Source of the DNA: Salinicola lusitanus
GTDB lineage: Bacteria; Pseudomonadota; Gammaproteobacteria; Pseudomonadales; Halomonadaceae
Direction: 5' to 3'
DNA: 64,000 nt
Assembly (NCBI RefSeq): GCF_003206045.1
Contig: NZ_PZJM01000009.1
Coordinates: 124,001-188,000 of the forward strand
Under the pieces are notes generated by a model that did no database searches, was not told the origin of the DNA, and worked only from the letters and a program-made list of their open reading frames with translations. A program made the position numbers and the translations under genes. Numbering within the stretch: position 1 is the first letter of the stretch; every line of letters begins with the position of its first letter. Below, in pieces: positions 28,319 to 37,484 of the stretch.

Positions 28319-28807
28319 TTACTCGCTGCTAGAAGAGGGCTCGAGCAGCCACCTCGAGCCGTACGCTGCTAGAGCACTACAGCGCCCAGAAGCGTCCTCG
28401 AGAAGATCTGTGCCATAGGAGTTGTCGACGGTGCAGGGCCATTGCCCGTCCGCTGAGCGGCGGAAGACATACGTAGCCTTACGTCTCATTGGTATGAGCG
28501 CTCCACCGTCGCCATTTGGAATCTCGAGCAGTGTTTCCATGACTACCAGCGCGGTGTCGCTGCCTTCGACGATCTCCATGGCTCCCTGGGTCACGGTCAG
28601 CCGATGCTCGAAGTGATCGGCGATGGCTTCGAATGCTAGTCGAATGCGTGCTCTGCCGGATACGACTAGGCCAGGCTTCACCACCAGGGTGGCGTCCTCA
28701 TCATAGATCGCCATTAGACGGTCAAAGTCCTCGGCGGTGATCAGACGGTCGGCCTGCCGAATGAGAGCGGCGACGGGATGTGATTCAGCGGAAGGATTGT
28801 CTGCCAT
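28319..28807 (-). CDS. SnoaL/DUF4440-like protein (NTF2 fold)
   Basis: This 162-residue protein matches the NTF2-like SnoaL/DUF4440 group: HPVAALIRQADRLITAEDFD, LMAIYDEDATLVVKPGLVVS, GRARIRLAFEAIADHF, and the final strands KATYVFRRSADGQWPCTVDN. Such proteins act as small-molecule enzymes or ligand-binding proteins; the substrate cannot be read. The ATG at 28807 begins the domain. It lies between the Hxs operon and fosA and is probably island cargo. Confidence 0.72.
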   Translation of the reverse strand: MADNPSAESHPVAALIRQADRLITAEDFDRLMAIYDEDATLVVKPGLVVSGRARIRLAFEAIADHFEHRLTVTQGAMEIVEGSDTALVVMETLLEIPNGDGGALIPMRRKATYVFRRSADGQWPCTVDNSYGTDLLEDASGRCSALAAYGSRWLLEPSSSSE

Positions 28808-29329
28808 GGGAGGCTCTCGACTTGGCCTCCTGGAAGAGATGATCACCCGACGTCGGAGGCAGGTGGTGAAAGGCGAACGCTACCCCACCCTGCCGTGCAG
28901 GATACAAATGATACGGATGGCGTTCGCGGGAAAAGTCGTCATGGCTTCAATTTACCCAATTCGCTCGCCAGGGGGCGAATGATCAACCGCATGATTGTGC
29001 AATTCTGCGTCGCTTCACAATCGGTAACGTTTCTCATCTTCCCAATGCGTTGTTACACACGTGATTTCTTAGTGGGACCAGAGGGAAATAGCCTGAGTGT
29101 TCCTGATTCCTTCCTCCAACGTGTCGAACGCCATTGAACCTAGGATTGGGCAAACTCCCTCCCTCCTGACACGCGAAGGGGTTGGATGGGGTTACGGTCG
29201 AGGCTGGCCAGCGGTCGTTTCACTTCCCGGCCCGATCCTTCGACCCCGCAGCTTTCATTGATGGCCAGCGATTGCGATGCTCTGATCCTCGTGAGATTCA
29301 GAAAAATCTGTCACATGCAGGAGCCAAGC
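28808..29329. other. Intergenic region upstream of fosA
   Basis: About 520 bases with no supported gene. At 29163-29220 there is a GC-rich segment (GGGGTTGGATGGGGTTACGG and onwards) clearly related to 34573-34630 next to the candidate origin of the P4-type element. This again links the area to that element. The fosA promoter should lie just upstream of 29330. Confidence 0.5.
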
Positions 29330-29758
29330 ATGCTCAAGGGTCTAAACCACCTAACACTCGCCGTCTCTGAGTTGAGTAGAAGCACTGAATTTTACCGGGA
29401 AACGCTTGGGCTGACGCTGAATGCCCAGTGGGATACGGGAGCGTACCTATCGCTTGAGGGATTATGGCTTTGTCTCACCCTGGACGAGCACCGCGGCAGC
29501 GAACCGCATCCCGAATACACACACTACGCCTTCACGGTTACGGCCGATGAATTCACGCCCACCGTCGAACACCTGAAAGCCAAGGGCGTGAAAGCGTGGC
29601 GGCAGAATCGAAGCGAGGGAGATTCGTTCTACTTCCTCGATCCTGATGGCCATAAGCTCGAGATCCACGTGGGTGATCTAAGCAGCAGGCTGGAAGCCTG
29701 TAGGCAAAAGCCCTATTCCGGCATGGAGATTCTGACCTGGCCAGATGACGGCGATTGA
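29330..29758 (+). CDS. fosA: FosA fosfomycin glutathione transferase
   Basis: This 142-residue protein is a vicinal-oxygen-chelate metalloenzyme of the FosA type, which adds glutathione to fosfomycin and opens its epoxide. Metal ligands are visible: His7 in [12 protein letters not shown], His65 in YTHYAF and Glu111 in KLEIHVGDL. The resistance hallmark [19 protein letters not shown] is intact, as is the C-terminal CRQKPYSGM. The ATG at 29330 follows GCAGGAG. Its stop codon lies exactly at the junction with a remnant integrase end, so it is cargo of an island. All catalytic residues are present, so it should be active. Confidence 0.88.
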   Translation: MLKGLNHLTLAVSELSRSTEFYRETLGLTLNAQWDTGAYLSLEGLWLCLTLDEHRGSEPHPEYTHYAFTVTADEFTPTVEHLKAKGVKAWRQNRSEGDSFYFLDPDGHKLEIHVGDLSSRLEACRQKPYSGMEILTWPDDGD

Positions 29759-29973
29759 TTCGGTTTTTCTGATAGTTAGAGGCACTGGGGTATAGCGAGG
29801 TTTTACGAACAGGGGGTTATAAACCCTGATCTGTACCACATTGCGGCTGGATTCGGTAGGAACGCTTAGGAAGGGAAAGGACTAAAAACTACTGATTTAT
29901 AAGCGTTTTGCTTACGATTTTTGGACGTTCTCGGAAGGTTCAGGAAGTCCAGATGGCGCGCCCAGCAGGATTC
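29755..29973 (-). pseudogene. Integrase 5' remnant with tRNA-end att copy
   Basis: This 219-base segment is a direct repeat of 43628-43843. It holds the first 10 codons of an integrase (GTG start at 29785; [10 protein letters not shown] against MPLTIRKIES in the intact gene), its upstream region, and a 20-base copy of the tRNA-Arg 3' end (29954-29973). The rest of that integrase has been deleted up to the fosA stop. It marks the boundary between the intact element and an older element in the same site. The gap on to 30274 holds no gene. Confidence 0.8.
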
Positions 29974-30274
29974 TATAATGACAGGTAAATATCTGTTTTA
30001 GTTTAAAATTCCCTAAGTTCGAAAATCTAGATATACCATACAATATACCTCTCAGCCTCATAGCTAACCGTATGGCCGCCCCACCTGCGACCATGTAGCT
30101 ACCGCTCCAGGCCGCCTAGAGAGCACGTCTATGGGCAGCTGCCCCTACTGACCGCTTGCAAACTTTTCTTCCGCGCTGTTTTAACCAGAGCATTGATAGC
30201 GGCCAATTCGAGCAAGCAAAGCCAGTAGGGAGCAAACGTTGGCACAATCTTCGCCATCCGCTAATGCGAAGTTT

Positions 30275-32482
30275 TTAGCTAACGCGCCGCAAGGTTTCGT
30301 TGGCCAACGGCACATCCAACAATTGACATGGCCCGCCTAATTCCTTGGAGCTTGCCAGCACAATGTTACACGCGGCCCGACTCGCGCCGAGATAGATGCG
30401 CGATACATAGCGTCGACGTGAGCCTTGGCTTTGTTCTTCGTCGTAGTCCGCACTGTTCACATGGATGAGAAATACAGTGTGAAACTGTAGCCCTGCCACA
30501 AACTCCGGCATGCTGAAGACGCATTTCTTTTTTGCGTAACGCAGCTCTTTGAAGTCTTCGCGCGATGTGATCGGCACAAATTTTTCCCGAACGCGACCGG
30601 CGACGCGAATCTTACCAAACAGCTCCTCGTTCAGGCACAACACAGCCACTTGGCTACCGCCGCCATCGATTTCACGAGCCATACGGGCGGCTTGCTCAAA
30701 CACGCTATCGACTAGTTTAATGTCAGTTTCGTAAACGATGAGAGTGGGCGTTTCGCCGTCCTCTTGCTGCGAGTCGACCACATAAGTGGCGTACTCGCCC
30801 TCTAAGTCCATGGCCGGGAAAGCAGCATCGAGGTCACGCAGGAACGCGGTGATCTGTGGTGTCGAGCGATAGACCTGTTTGAGTTCAGTCAGAACGGATT
30901 CACCGACTCCAGGATTACGGAACTTCTCCATTCCTCCACTAATGGCGATGTCGCTGGTGCTCTGCTTTATATCGTATGCCATGAGTAACGGCCAGCGGCC
31001 GCCAATCTGTGCTCGCGTCTTAAATAAGTTATGGAGCAACATAGCTTCGGCGCGCGTGAAGTAGTGGTATTCGTCGACAAATACTAAATCAAAACCATCC
31101 CGCTCGCGCAGCGCCCCCCATTCATGGGTGTCGAGGTAGCCGTCGAAGTCAGCGATCATTTGGTCCATGCTGAGCATCTTCTCCGTTCGCAGTAATGCCC
31201 GATAGACATCATGGATCTCTAGGACTACGCGCCGATGGGCTTCACTGGGTAAAACCATCTGCCAGGGCTCCCTAGAGCCGCGCGCGTAACGGTTGGCTTC
31301 GTGGGTATCCTTCTTGATAGCTTCTAAGTCCAGCACGCAGGCAAACTCGTTCATGAGTTCGTCAACGAGCGAGGCGTCTTCTTCGCAATGCTCCAGTCGC
31401 TTCTGAAAATCAGGACATCCGGGAAATATATCAAGTACGATACGAGGGTCCTGCACAACTTGATCGATGGCCTGCTTAATTAGCATCCGCTGGTACTCTC
31501 GACCATCACTACCGTCCAGAGATAAGGGCTTCAGGCCCTTCTTCTCGTAGCCCAACTTCTCCTGCGCCAACTCATAAACGGTACCGATCCAAAGCTTAGG
31601 CTGCCCGGAAGGGGTCTTGAGGAATGTCCAACGTTCCGTGGGGTCTAGTGCGTGTAGCATGCCTCGCACGATCGTATGGGCCAATGCAGAGCTGTGGGTC
31701 AAGAATGCGAAAGTTTTGTCCCCGTCAGTTTCGGCATACAGATCGCGTAAACACTTCACTACCATTGATTGTGTTTTGCCTGTGCCTGCGGCTCCACGCA
31801 GCCGCACGGGCCTGTCATGCGATTGATCGACGAATGTGCGCTGCTCGCGGTTCAAGCGCTTGTCATACCACTCCTGTAATGTCCCCGCACTCGCCAGTCG
31901 AACAAGAGGCTCGGACAGAAGAACTCCAAAGTTCCCCACGGGCGGAGAAGCCGGAGGATCTGCTAGCAGTGCATCACAGATTCCTTCCACCGCGCGTCTA
32001 TACAACGCGCGATCCTCCGACACTCCATCCAAATCTTCTGGGTTGCTAGTGACGGCAAATGCATAAAGATTGTTGGTGCCATCAGGTGATTGATCAAAGT
32101 AGATCCGTTGCTGAGTGTCGCGGATAGACTGCGCGAAAATCGAAAGCCGTGAGCCGGCGTGATACGGCTGCCACTGCACGGGAATGGCAATATTGCGGTC
32201 GAAGTGGCGCAAAGCCACGCGAAGCACCCTCTCAAAAGCCGTGCGTGGCTTGGCAAGCCCGGTCGCGGGAGCGAATACACCAGTATCAATTATCAGGTAG
32301 CTATCGCATATGTCTGCATTCCTTGACAGCAGATAGACGATGTCTTTCGATTCCACGCGGCGCAAACCATCAGCATTCTGCGGCACCTCGAACTTCTGCA
32401 GCCAAGCATCCTCTATAAATGCTCGATCTAGGATGTTTATGGCCTTTTGGTCAATTACAAGGGCGGATAAGGTCGTCGTCAT
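30275..32482 (-). CDS. SF1 (UvrD-like) helicase, candidate defence protein
   Basis: This 735-residue protein has a unique N-terminal domain (residues 1-205) and an SF1 helicase core. Walker A is GAAGTGKT (230-237), FAFLTHSSALA is motif Ia-like, the Walker B/DExx motif is DLVFVDEYHYF, the arginine motif is LKQVYRSTPQ, and a degenerate motif VI region is RRYVSRIYLGASRA. It overlaps the upstream gene by 4 bases. Its N-terminal part (VFAPATGLAKPRTAFERVLR and on) is unknown to me. The far end of P4-like elements is a known hotspot for anti-phage systems, so a defence role with the 289-residue partner is inferred and not shown. Confidence 0.75.
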   Translation of the reverse strand: MTTTLSALVIDQKAINILDRAFIEDAWLQKFEVPQNADGLRRVESKDIVYLLSRNADICDSYLIIDTGVFAPATGLAKPRTAFERVLRVALRHFDRNIAIPVQWQPYHAGSRLSIFAQSIRDTQQRIYFDQSPDGTNNLYAFAVTSNPEDLDGVSEDRALYRRAVEGICDALLADPPASPPVGNFGVLLSEPLVRLASAGTLQEWYDKRLNREQRTFVDQSHDRPVRLRGAAGTGKTQSMVVKCLRDLYAETDGDKTFAFLTHSSALAHTIVRGMLHALDPTERWTFLKTPSGQPKLWIGTVYELAQEKLGYEKKGLKPLSLDGSDGREYQRMLIKQAIDQVVQDPRIVLDIFPGCPDFQKRLEHCEEDASLVDELMNEFACVLDLEAIKKDTHEANRYARGSREPWQMVLPSEAHRRVVLEIHDVYRALLRTEKMLSMDQMIADFDGYLDTHEWGALRERDGFDLVFVDEYHYFTRAEAMLLHNLFKTRAQIGGRWPLLMAYDIKQSTSDIAISGGMEKFRNPGVGESVLTELKQVYRSTPQITAFLRDLDAAFPAMDLEGEYATYVVDSQQEDGETPTLIVYETDIKLVDSVFEQAARMAREIDGGGSQVAVLCLNEELFGKIRVAGRVREKFVPITSREDFKELRYAKKKCVFSMPEFVAGLQFHTVFLIHVNSADYDEEQSQGSRRRYVSRIYLGASRAACNIVLASSKELGGPCQLLDVPLANETLRRVS

Positions 32483-33348
32483 GTTCTTACCTCGTTCGTA
32501 TTATTTTCAAATATTTCCTCGACCGTGAGTTCGGCTGCGGTTTCGCAGGCAGACTCGAAGGACGTGGGCATGCCAATACGTGAGAAGAGGAATGCCAGTT
32601 TCTGCGTGATCGAGAAGCGCACGCCGTCGCTAAGACGGCCTAAGCGATGAAAAGCACGCGGGTGGTCATTGATACGAGCGTCCTGCTCTGTGAGGTACAG
32701 GTCGAAGGCCATAATGGTCCGCATTGAGCGCAGCATTACCACATAGCCGAACCCGGGCTGCCGGGGCAGCTCTGGAAGTACGAAATAGTCCGGGAAGCCG
32801 CCGTCGTCTTTTAAAGCATTGCGTATGCTTTCCCGCTGAGTCCTCTCTTCGACGCCGAAGAGTGTCCATGCGGCCTTCAAACGGTTGAAAGCGCTCTGAG
32901 TTTCGTCGGTGTTCACCGTGAGCGCAAAGCCTTGGAGATCGCGCAGCGACTTGCTATCAGGTGTTGGTGCCTTACCGGTAGCACTCGTCAGGATTCCTTC
33001 GGCAGTATTGCTGCGCAGCCATTGCCTCAATGACTCGTGTGTAAGTGCCGCAAGACCGAGCTGCTGTTTACGTATCTGAGCATTTAGATAATCGCATATC
33101 GCGTTGGAACGCTTCTTGGAGAGCTTGCGCAACTGCTCTTCTGCCCAAGGGCCTTTTATGTAGGTTGTCATTGGCACGATTTCCAACCAGGTGTAGCGTT
33201 CGCTGGCTTTCTTATTGGCGATATCGCAATCTGCTGTAATCACCATTCCAAGCCTCTCTGCTTCACCTGTCTTGGGGTTGAGTTTACGGATAATATCGCC
33301 CTGGCGAATTTCTTCCGTGTCATCAATTTTCACGAACATTTCCGTCAT
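32479..33348 (-). CDS. Hypothetical partner of the SF1 helicase
   Basis: This 289-residue protein is translationally coupled to the helicase gene (ATGA overlap). The N-terminal part reads IRQGDIIRKLNPKTGEAERL then GMVITADCDIANKKASERYT, which resembles small beta-barrel domains with a VITADCD motif. The C-terminal half has FALTVNTDETQSAFNRLKAA and SITQKLAFLFSRIGMP. I cannot name a family or an active site. As first gene of the pair it may be a sensor or effector of a defence system. Confidence 0.6.
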   Translation of the reverse strand: MTEMFVKIDDTEEIRQGDIIRKLNPKTGEAERLGMVITADCDIANKKASERYTWLEIVPMTTYIKGPWAEEQLRKLSKKRSNAICDYLNAQIRKQQLGLAALTHESLRQWLRSNTAEGILTSATGKAPTPDSKSLRDLQGFALTVNTDETQSAFNRLKAAWTLFGVEERTQRESIRNALKDDGGFPDYFVLPELPRQPGFGYVVMLRSMRTIMAFDLYLTEQDARINDHPRAFHRLGRLSDGVRFSITQKLAFLFSRIGMPTSFESACETAAELTVEEIFENNTNEVRT

Positions 33349-34170
33349 CCACTCTCTCTTTATTTAGCAAGGGCAGGAATTTTCCCACAAGATATTAACC
33401 ACCACTTGTGTATCTTAATTTCGACCTTGAACCAGGCATTCTATCGATCAATGTAAGCAATTCTAATAGCGCATAAACTGGCTATGATTTACTGAAAACG
33501 ACGGCAAAGATTCTTAGGCGGTAGGTAGGCCTTAATCAGAAGATCTCGCGACGCATCAAAACGCGTCATCCCACACTATTTGTCCGCCCCTTCACTCGCC
33601 CCGCCCCCAGTTCTTATCTGACCTGAAGTCCTATGCAACGCTGCATCAACACCGCCCCATTTAGCGCACAGGCGGGACGTCGACAGCGAACCGTCGTTGA
33701 ATGCAGCAGTTGAGGATGTCCCGACCCTGTAAGACGATCAGAACTAAGCGCACAGTTACCATATGGTAACACTTTGACTTACTCAGGCTCTCTCAGGAAT
33801 GCCCCTTTTGTCTATCGGACGTCATGCGAACAGACTTGAGCGTTTTTCACCCTCTATTAACCGTTGGGAGTGGGTGAAACTGCATAAATCCGCATAATTT
33901 TTCTGCACCGTCTCCCCCGCATCCGCGCCAGCAGTAGTGCGGCTCGGGGCGGTTTCTGCATCTGCGTAATTTTCGACCCATTTAGCCCGCGGGCGGGGCG
34001 GGGTGCTGATCGCGCGGCGTGGGGGCGCACTGCCGAGGCGGGGTCATAGTGCCGCTGTAGGCAACGTGGCGGGCAATCTTGGTCCATTACGTCGGGTCGG
34101 TGCACCAGGACGCTCTCGCTGGCTCTGGTGCCCCCTCAAGCGATCTCTATTGGCCAGGATCGGGTGACAG

Positions 34171-34598
34171 ACCCAACCCCATCGCTCGCCAGGAGGTGAA
34201 GGGGTCAGTGCGTCGCCGTGGGTGTCGTGTGTCTCAGATCCCCCAATATTCCCCTGACTGTTTTCAAAAATCGTGGCAACGCGGCAACGGTGGTAACATC
34301 CTTTATTTTCAATGAGTTATGCATGGCAACGCGTTGCCGCCACTTTTCAAAATGGCAACAGGGTCAGAGGGGGACTACTGATACAAGGAGATGTGTTGCC
34401 ATTGTTGCCATTCCCTTATTCCTATAGGCAACGCTACAGCCCCCGTCATTGCTGGGCGTTGCCTTGTTGCCAGTGTTGCCACAAAAACTAGGTTCCTGTG
34501 AAAAACTCCTTTCTCGGTGGCCGGGCCGGTCGCCATGGTGTCGGCGGGTCGCCGTCCAGGTGCAGAGACTCCCTCTCTGGCGAGCGATGGGGTTGGGT
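34171..34598. repeat. Inverted repeat framing the iteron cluster
   Basis: A perfect 22-bp inverted repeat: CTGGCGAGCGATGGGG and onwards at 34577-34598, with its exact reverse complement at 34171-34192. A weaker match continues on the far side of each arm (TGACGGTCTCGGCTGGCC and TGTCACCCGATCCTGGCC). A third diverged copy is at 29163-29220. Confidence 0.75.
34275..34480. other. Iteron cluster, candidate replication origin
   Basis: Eleven exact GGCAAC/GTTGCC hexamers and one GGTAAC variant lie in 206 bases, mostly as TGGCAAC. Plus-orientation copies start at 34275, 34283, 34325, 34354 and 34427. Minus-orientation copies start at 34333, 34395, 34404, 34458, 34466 and 34475. The variant is at 34292. 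AT-rich stretches lie between (34296-34322). It is close to the primase/helicase operon, like the ori/crr iterons of P4, and is framed by an inverted repeat. Confidence 0.65.
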
Positions 34599-34663
34599 GG
34601 GGTGACGGTCTCGGCTGGCCGGTTGTCGTGTCGCTCTCCGACGCGAGCCGCCGACCACGCATG

Positions 34664-34687
34664 AAAAAGGCCTCCATGGGGGAGGCC
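34664..34687 (-). terminator. Rho-independent terminator of the replication operon
   Basis: On the minus strand GGCCTCC/GGAGGCC with a 5-base loop is followed by TTTTT. It ends the transcript of the operon 39044-34714. Confidence 0.88.
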
Positions 34688-34713
34688 TCGATCAGACGTG
34701 ATTGGAGTCGGAG

Positions 34714-35709
34714 CTAGTGGGGGATCTGGAGCTCGGCCTGCAGCTCATTGACGCGCCTGACTCGACCGATGTGAGTCTCGTAGATGTTGCGCCCATCCTC
34801 GCAGTTCAAAGGTGCGAGCCCGGACAGCGTCTCGTCGCTGACGGGTTCGATGCCTTTGGGCACCGCAGCCACCACCATTTCACCGAGTGCGGCCAGATAG
34901 CATCGCTCGACCTCGTTCGCGAGCGTCGCTCGCTGATCCGGACTCATGTGGTGCTTGATGTCGGGGCCCGGTTGCGTGCCGACGTCGGCGCCGAAAGCCG
35001 CCCACATATAGGGGATATCGTTGCACAGGTCGGCCTCGATCCGGCTTCTCAGCGTCTGGAGGCGGGACGCTACCGTCTCGCCTTGCGGCGAATCGAACAG
35101 GCTCTCCATGGCGTCGAACAGCGCCGACTGATTGTCCGCCTTCCGAGCGTGGCGGAGGGCGCGGCTGAAGGCTTCACGCGCCAACTGCGTCTGGAGCCTC
35201 ATCCACTCCATTTGCGGTTTGATCCGCTCCAGCATTTCGGTCTGCTGCTCGGCCTCGAGCTGCCATTCGCGTTCCGCCTTGCACTGGCTGCGCAGGCTTT
35301 TGCTTTGAGCGCCCATGTTTTCTCGAAACTCACGCTGCCAGTTCTGGCTGGCCTCGTCGCGCTGACGCTCGGCGGCGGCTTTCATCTTGGCGATGGTCGC
35401 TTCGTTCTCGGCTGCGCCCTTTAGCTGCTCTCGCTTTTCGAGGTAGTCGGCTCGGGTTTTCTCCAACCGGGCGAGCACACGCTCCCGCTCCATGGGATCC
35501 ACCGCGCTCTCGTACGGCACGAATCGAAAATCGCACTGGGCAAGCCGGCCCCGCTCGAGTTTGGGGCGGGCATTGGCGTCGGTCATGGTCTCGGTCTCTC
35601 CGGTCGGTTGCGTGTGGCTGTCGGCGTTGTGGGTCATGTCGGTCATGCGGGTGTCGCTCCTGGTCTCGGTGGCTGGCTGGGGTGGATTGGCCGGGCGCGG
35701 ATCGGTCAT
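34714..35709 (-). CDS. Coiled-coil hypothetical protein of the element
   Basis: This 331-residue protein has a polar, disordered start (about 45 residues), then long charged helices predicted as coiled coil (VLARLEKTRADYLEKREQLK, IAKMKAAAERQRDEASQNWQ, and MLERIKPQMEWMRLQTQLAR). A more globular C terminus includes RIEADLCNDIPYMWAAFGAD. No catalytic motif is visible. It overlaps the DUF927 gene by 4 bases and closes the replication operon. It may help the replication proteins or regulate copy number, but no evidence says so. Confidence 0.6.
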   Translation of the reverse strand: MTDPRPANPPQPATETRSDTRMTDMTHNADSHTQPTGETETMTDANARPKLERGRLAQCDFRFVPYESAVDPMERERVLARLEKTRADYLEKREQLKGAAENEATIAKMKAAAERQRDEASQNWQREFRENMGAQSKSLRSQCKAEREWQLEAEQQTEMLERIKPQMEWMRLQTQLAREAFSRALRHARKADNQSALFDAMESLFDSPQGETVASRLQTLRSRIEADLCNDIPYMWAAFGADVGTQPGPDIKHHMSPDQRATLANEVERCYLAALGEMVVAAVPKGIEPVSDETLSGLAPLNCEDGRNIYETHIGRVRRVNELQAELQIPH

Positions 35710-37484
35710 GTCGCGCCTCGGTCGCTGTCGAGCTTGTCGGGATCGATGACGAAGAACCGTGCCGATCCGCCCCCTGGCAGGCGATAGTTCTTCTGGTGGC
35801 GGTTGCCATCGCTCTTGGCCAGCACGCCGCTGGTCTCGAGCGTGCGGATGATGCGAGCGCGTCCGTAGCCGTCGGCGGCCTCGGCCAGCGAGGCGCGGTT
35901 GAACAGATAGAGCCGCTTGCCGTTGTCGATCTCGAAGTACCCGGCGCGATGGCGCACGTTGGGGTTGGGCAGCGTGGCGGCGATGTCGGAGAACCGGCTA
36001 TCGCCGTGCAGGGCGATGAAGTCGGAGAGGGCGGCCAGGATCTGGCGATCCTCGGCATTCCCGTCGCCCACGCTGGCGAGCCACTCGAGGAACAGTTGCC
36101 GGCAGGCCCGGGCGGCACTGGTGGGCGGCCAGGGTAGGAGGCCGTATTCGATGCCGAGCTCGCCGGCCAGACCGATGACGGCGAAGCGGTCGGCGACCCG
36201 GCCCGCCTGGGGGCTCGACGTCTCGAAGCGCTGGCGCACCTCCTTGAAGCGACGGTGAAAGTGATCGGGGTCGCTCTCCGTCACCAGCCGCTCGACGAAC
36301 GCGGGCCCGATCTGGCCGAAGTGCTGCGAGGCCGCCGTGGTCAGTCGGCGGTGGAACGACGCGCCATCGGTGCCGTGCACGTCATCGAACGCCCGATAGG
36401 TGCGGGTGCCGGCGTTGACGTCGACCATGCGTAGCTCGGCCCCGGCGTGGGCGCTGTTACCCGAGATGGCCGCGTGTTCGGAGAGCGAGCGCTCGCCGCT
36501 GGAGAGCGCCAGCACGCGCCAGTAGAGCTTGGGCCGTCCTTCCCGCTCCCGGGTCATGGTGCCCTTGCCGGTCCCGTTGGCGATGGCGTAGGCCATCTCC
36601 TGGACGCGCTTGGGATCGGCGCGCTTGATCTCGTCGAGGATCAGCACCGTGTCGTTGCGCGAGGAGGCCTCGATCTCGATGCCGCCCTTGGACATGTCCC
36701 AGGACGCGGCGAAGACGCCGGGATTGCCCCAGACCGACGCGGCGAGGGACTGCGCCAGCGATTTACCGCTGGAGGAATCGCCGACCAGATGCACGCCGCC
36801 GCCGTTGACACCGACGCGGGACAGCAGCGGCCCGGCCAGCGCGCAGCCCACCGCCAGGATCAGCACCGGGTTACCCTGGCAGTAGTGGGCCACCTCGGCC
36901 TGCCACGCCTCGAGCGTGCCCCGCTCGGTGAAGAGGTGGGCGGCCTTGCCGCTGTCCTGAAAGCGCACGTCGGCATCGCCGATGATCCGGTTGGGAAGCA
37001 CGAACGCGCCGCTGGTGTCGTGCCAGCCCGGGCGGGTGGTGGTGGCCAGGATGCGGTCGAGGCCGTGGTGGCTGGCGATGTAGGCCGGCACGTGGCGGCG
37101 CTGGTTGTACTCGATCTCCAGCCCCTGGCGCATGAGCGCCTTCAACACTTCCTCGCCCTTGCCGGCGAGCGCTTCCATCGGCATGACGTGTTCCACCGAG
37201 CGGCCCCGGTGACGAAAGCGCAGCAGACGCCCCACGCTGCCGTCGTCGCTGTTGACGGTCTCGGCGTCGACGTGGAGCGGCGCGCAGATCCAGACGTCGT
37301 AAGGCTGGCCGGCCTCGTCGCCGTTGGAGTGCTTGATGCCGTGGAACCACGTCCCGGCGCGGAACGTCTTGCCATCGGCGCTGATCGGTCCCTCGTAGAC
37401 CGCGAAGGCGGGCCGCTCGAGGCGGTCGAGGTTGGGGGCCGTTGGCTCGCCGACCAGCGAGAGGGTGGGTTGCGATTCACTCAT
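35706..37484 (-). CDS. DUF927 helicase-like ATPase
   Basis: This 592-residue protein has the DUF927 P-loop domain, common in replication modules of phages and satellites. Walker A is GDSSSGKS (235-242), DTVLILDEIKRADPKRV gives Walker B, and LYWRVLALSSGERSL the sensor strand. The N-terminal part (FRAGTWFHGIKHSNGDE) and a C-terminal winged-helix-like tail (RARIIRTLETSGVLAKSDGN) flank it. The start at 37484 has GGAGGTGACC before it and overlaps the primase gene by 8 bases. It probably opens or unwinds the element origin with the Toprim primase. Confidence 0.82.
   Translation of the reverse strand: MSESQPTLSLVGEPTAPNLDRLERPAFAVYEGPISADGKTFRAGTWFHGIKHSNGDEAGQPYDVWICAPLHVDAETVNSDDGSVGRLLRFRHRGRSVEHVMPMEALAGKGEEVLKALMRQGLEIEYNQRRHVPAYIASHHGLDRILATTTRPGWHDTSGAFVLPNRIIGDADVRFQDSGKAAHLFTERGTLEAWQAEVAHYCQGNPVLILAVGCALAGPLLSRVGVNGGGVHLVGDSSSGKSLAQSLAASVWGNPGVFAASWDMSKGGIEIEASSRNDTVLILDEIKRADPKRVQEMAYAIANGTGKGTMTREREGRPKLYWRVLALSSGERSLSEHAAISGNSAHAGAELRMVDVNAGTRTYRAFDDVHGTDGASFHRRLTTAASQHFGQIGPAFVERLVTESDPDHFHRRFKEVRQRFETSSPQAGRVADRFAVIGLAGELGIEYGLLPWPPTSAARACRQLFLEWLASVGDGNAEDRQILAALSDFIALHGDSRFSDIAATLPNPNVRHRAGYFEIDNGKRLYLFNRASLAEAADGYGRARIIRTLETSGVLAKSDGNRHQKNYRLPGGGSARFFVIDPDKLDSDRGAT

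Larger units (their letters stand above)
33349..34663. other. Long noncoding region with repeats
   Basis: About 1.3 kb without a supported gene. It holds two copies of the CCCATTTAGCGC repeat (33656-33688 and 33977-34003), a perfect 16-bp palindrome GTTACCATATGGTAAC at 33755-33770, an inverted repeat pair (34171-34192 and 34577-34598) and the iteron cluster between them. It must also hold the promoter of the helicase module. Confidence 0.6.

Noticed and set aside
34275-34480. A CRISPR array in the noncoding region of the element.
   Set aside because: The repeat units are only six to eight bases, occur in both orientations and have no regular spacers, which fits iterons.
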